From Candidatus Binatia bacterium (GTDB lineage: Bacteria; Eisenbacteria; RBG-16-71-46; SZUA-252), in contig DASQJL010000032.1 of NCBI GenBank assembly GCA_035631035.1, positions 1-61,324 of the forward strand: 61,324 nucleotides of DNA, given 5' to 3'. Under the pieces are notes generated by a model. It was not told where the DNA came from, did no database searches, and worked only from the letters and a program-made list of their open reading frames with translations. This document shows, piece after piece, positions 59,841 through 61,324 of the stretch; within the stretch, counting starts at the first letter, position 1; every line of letters begins with the position of its first letter. The translations under genes were made by a program, and so were the position numbers.

Positions 59841-61224
59841 GGATCGCCCGTCCCTCGGTTCCAAACATCGCCTCCATCGTCGCCTCGGACAGCGTCGGGT
59901 GCGCGTGCACGACGTTGGCCAGCTCTTCCGCGGTCGCCTCGAAGTGCCGCGCGACGACCGATTCCGCGATCTGCTCGGTGGCCTGGACGCCGATGATGTG
60001 GACGCCCAGGATCTCGCCGGTCGCGGCGTCCGCGACGGCTTTCACGAAGCCGTCCCCTTCCCCGAGGATACTGGCCTTCGAGCTGGCGGTGAACGGGAAC
60101 TTCCCCACGCGCACCTGCCGTCCCGCCGCGCGCGCCTGCGCCTCGGTCATCCCGACGCTCGCGACCTGCGGGTGGCAGTAGGTGCAGCTTGGGATGGCGT
60201 GGTGGTTCACGCGATGGGGTCTTTTTCCCGCGATCGCCTCGACGGCGGTGATCCCCTCGTGCGAGGCCACGTGCGCGAGCGCGGCGCTCTTCGTGACGTC
60301 TCCGATCGCGTACACGCCGCCCACGTTCGTCCGCTGCAGGCAGTCCACGTTCACGTAGCCGCCGTCCATGGCGACGCCGATCGCCTCGAGTCCGATCCCC
60401 TCCGTCGCGGGCCGCCGGCCCGCCGCCATCAGGACGCGCTCCACGCGGAACCGGCGCGCCGCGTCGTGCGCCCGGACCTCGACCCACGCGCCGTTGCCCT
60501 CGACGCGCACGGGATTCAGCTCCGCGCCCACGAACACCTCCATGCCCTGGCGCCGGAAGGAGCGAAGCAGGGCTTCGGAGATCTCCGCGTCCTCCAGCGG
60601 CATCAGCCGCGATTCCCGCTCCACCAGGGTCACCTTGGTTCCGAACGTATGGTAGATCGAAGCGAACTCGACGCCGACCGCGCCGGCGCCGATCACCAGC
60701 ATCGACTCGGGCACGCGGTCGAGCCCGAGCACGTCGTCGCTCGAGAGCACCACCCGGTGATCCAACGGCGCGATCGGCAGCGATCCGACGACGGAGCCGG
60801 TCGCGACGATCACGGCGCCGGCCTCGATCTCCCCGGCGCCGTCGCCCTCGATCCGGACCCGGTCCGCCGCGACCAGGGTCCCCGCGCCCTTGATCGTTTC
60901 GACCCGGTTCTTCCGCAGCAGGGCCTCGGTGCCCATGAAGTTCTTCCGGACCACCCGCTCCTTCCGCTCCTGCGCGGCCTTGAGGTCCAGCGTCGCCTCA
61001 GCCACGCGCACGCCGAATTCCCCGGCGCGCCGGCAGAGGAGCAGCACCTCCGCAGTCTCGATCAGGGCCTTGGTCGGGATGCAACCCCAGTGCAGGCAGG
61101 TGCCACCCGGCCGGTCCCTCTCGATCAGCGCCGTCTTCAGCCCGAGCTGCCCCGCGCGGATGGCGGCCACGTAGCCCCCCGGCCCGGCGCCGAGAATGGC
61201 GACGTCGTACCGGGATCGACTCAC
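59833..61224 (-). CDS. lpdA: Dihydrolipoyl dehydrogenase
   Basis: 463 residues. The E3 component reoxidises dihydrolipoamide with FAD and NAD+. FAD site DVAILGAGPGGYVAAIRAG, redox disulfide GGTCLHWGCIPTKAL (Cys43/Cys48), NAD site VIGAGAVGVEFASIYHTFG, FAD site 2 VYAIGDVT and the catalytic NVVHAHPTLSEA at the interface are intact. The GTG at 61224 overlaps the upstream stop as GTGA. Its pairing with lipA places it in lipoate-dependent metabolism. Confidence 0.96.
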   Translation of the reverse strand: MSRSRYDVAILGAGPGGYVAAIRAGQLGLKTALIERDRPGGTCLHWGCIPTKALIETAEVLLLCRRAGEFGVRVAEATLDLKAAQERKERVVRKNFMGTEALLRKNRVETIKGAGTLVAADRVRIEGDGAGEIEAGAVIVATGSVVGSLPIAPLDHRVVLSSDDVLGLDRVPESMLVIGAGAVGVEFASIYHTFGTKVTLVERESRLMPLEDAEISEALLRSFRRQGMEVFVGAELNPVRVEGNGAWVEVRAHDAARRFRVERVLMAAGRRPATEGIGLEAIGVAMDGGYVNVDCLQRTNVGGVYAIGDVTKSAALAHVASHEGITAVEAIAGKRPHRVNHHAIPSCTYCHPQVASVGMTEAQARAAGRQVRVGKFPFTASSKASILGEGDGFVKAVADAATGEILGVHIIGVQATEQIAESVVARHFEATAEELANVVHAHPTLSEATMEAMFGTEGRAIHV

Positions 61225-61324
61225 GTGCGGGGTCCCGCGGTCAGCGCCGCGGCCCGCGCCTTGAGGATCGGCTCGAAGAGATCGATCGGAATCGGGAAGA
61301 CCGTGGTCGAATTGTTCTCGGTCG
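61221..61324 (-). CDS. C-terminal end of an SPFH/slipin-like protein, 5' part outside window
   Basis: The minus-strand frame entering from the right edge reads TENNSTTVFPIPIDLFEPIL and stops with TGA at 61223-61221. S-T-T-V-F-P-I-P-I-D-L-F resembles the C-terminal end of SPFH (band 7/slipin) proteins. Only 33 codons are visible, so the call is tentative. It overlaps lpdA as GTGA, so it is probably in the same operon. Confidence 0.5.
   Translation of the reverse strand, partial: TENNSTTVFPIPIDLFEPILKARAAALTAGPRT

Overview
The window reads as chromosomal DNA of a very GC-rich, Gram-negative-type bacterium. The supporting signs are a meso-diaminopimelate-type MurE, a complete division and cell-wall cluster, periplasmic parvulin foldases, and large secreted proteins that end in a FlgD-like Ig / sorting-type domain. 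That last trait, together with the HNH protein at the left edge, points to the FCB-adjacent candidate phyla (Candidatus Eisenbacteria is my best guess). The taxonomic placement is inference; no rRNA or tRNA gene is present. Nearly all genes lie on the minus strand in long, tightly packed operons. At 21 junctions the stop and start codons overlap as NTGA (ATGA, GTGA or TTGA), and GTG starts are very common.

Left edge (1-2150): an HNH-endonuclease-type gene runs off the window. Its body contains five in-frame copies of a 20-bp palindrome, and the same palindrome recurs twice between genes near 58.5-58.7 kb. rpmB follows on the plus strand, then a strong terminator shared with ftsZ. Cell-wall and division cluster (2151-19320, minus): mraZ, a STAS-domain gene, rsmH, ftsL, ftsI (two PASTA domains), murE, murF, mraY, murD, ftsW, murG, murC, ftsQ, ftsA, ftsZ. 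A clear sigma70-type promoter and two MraZ-type GTGGGG boxes 10 bp apart precede mraZ. murB and ddl are missing from their usual place.

Glycan and envelope cluster 1 (19409-31402, minus): eight genes behind one promoter. They are several glycosyltransferases, a FemAB-like N-acyltransferase, a secreted beta-propeller protein, a GT2 fused to a degenerate polyprenyl-phosphate sugar transferase, a dolichol-phosphate-mannose-synthase-like enzyme and a YfhO-like membrane protein. A divergent, apparently leaderless GT4 gene lies at 31537-32670. Riboflavin / nusB / glycan cluster 2 (32606-47410, minus): an FMN riboswitch with an intrinsic terminator precedes ribD, ribE, ribBA, ribH and nusB. The run then continues without a gap over 37 bp through a phosphoesterase, a methyltransferase and seven glycan genes, including a DUF2723 GT-C-type protein and a flippase-like LPG-synthase TM protein. 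FMN level may therefore influence surface glycosylation genes.

Right part (47422-61324): a large secreted protein, an SLH/TPR lipoprotein, radC, a 990-residue multi-domain parvulin foldase, a palindrome-rich intergenic region, an orphan NtrC-type regulator, a divergent mgtE, the palindromic repeats again, then lipA, lpdA and the 3' end of an SPFH-like gene. The most unusual item is the palindromic repeat that is both part of a nuclease-like coding sequence and free-standing between genes.
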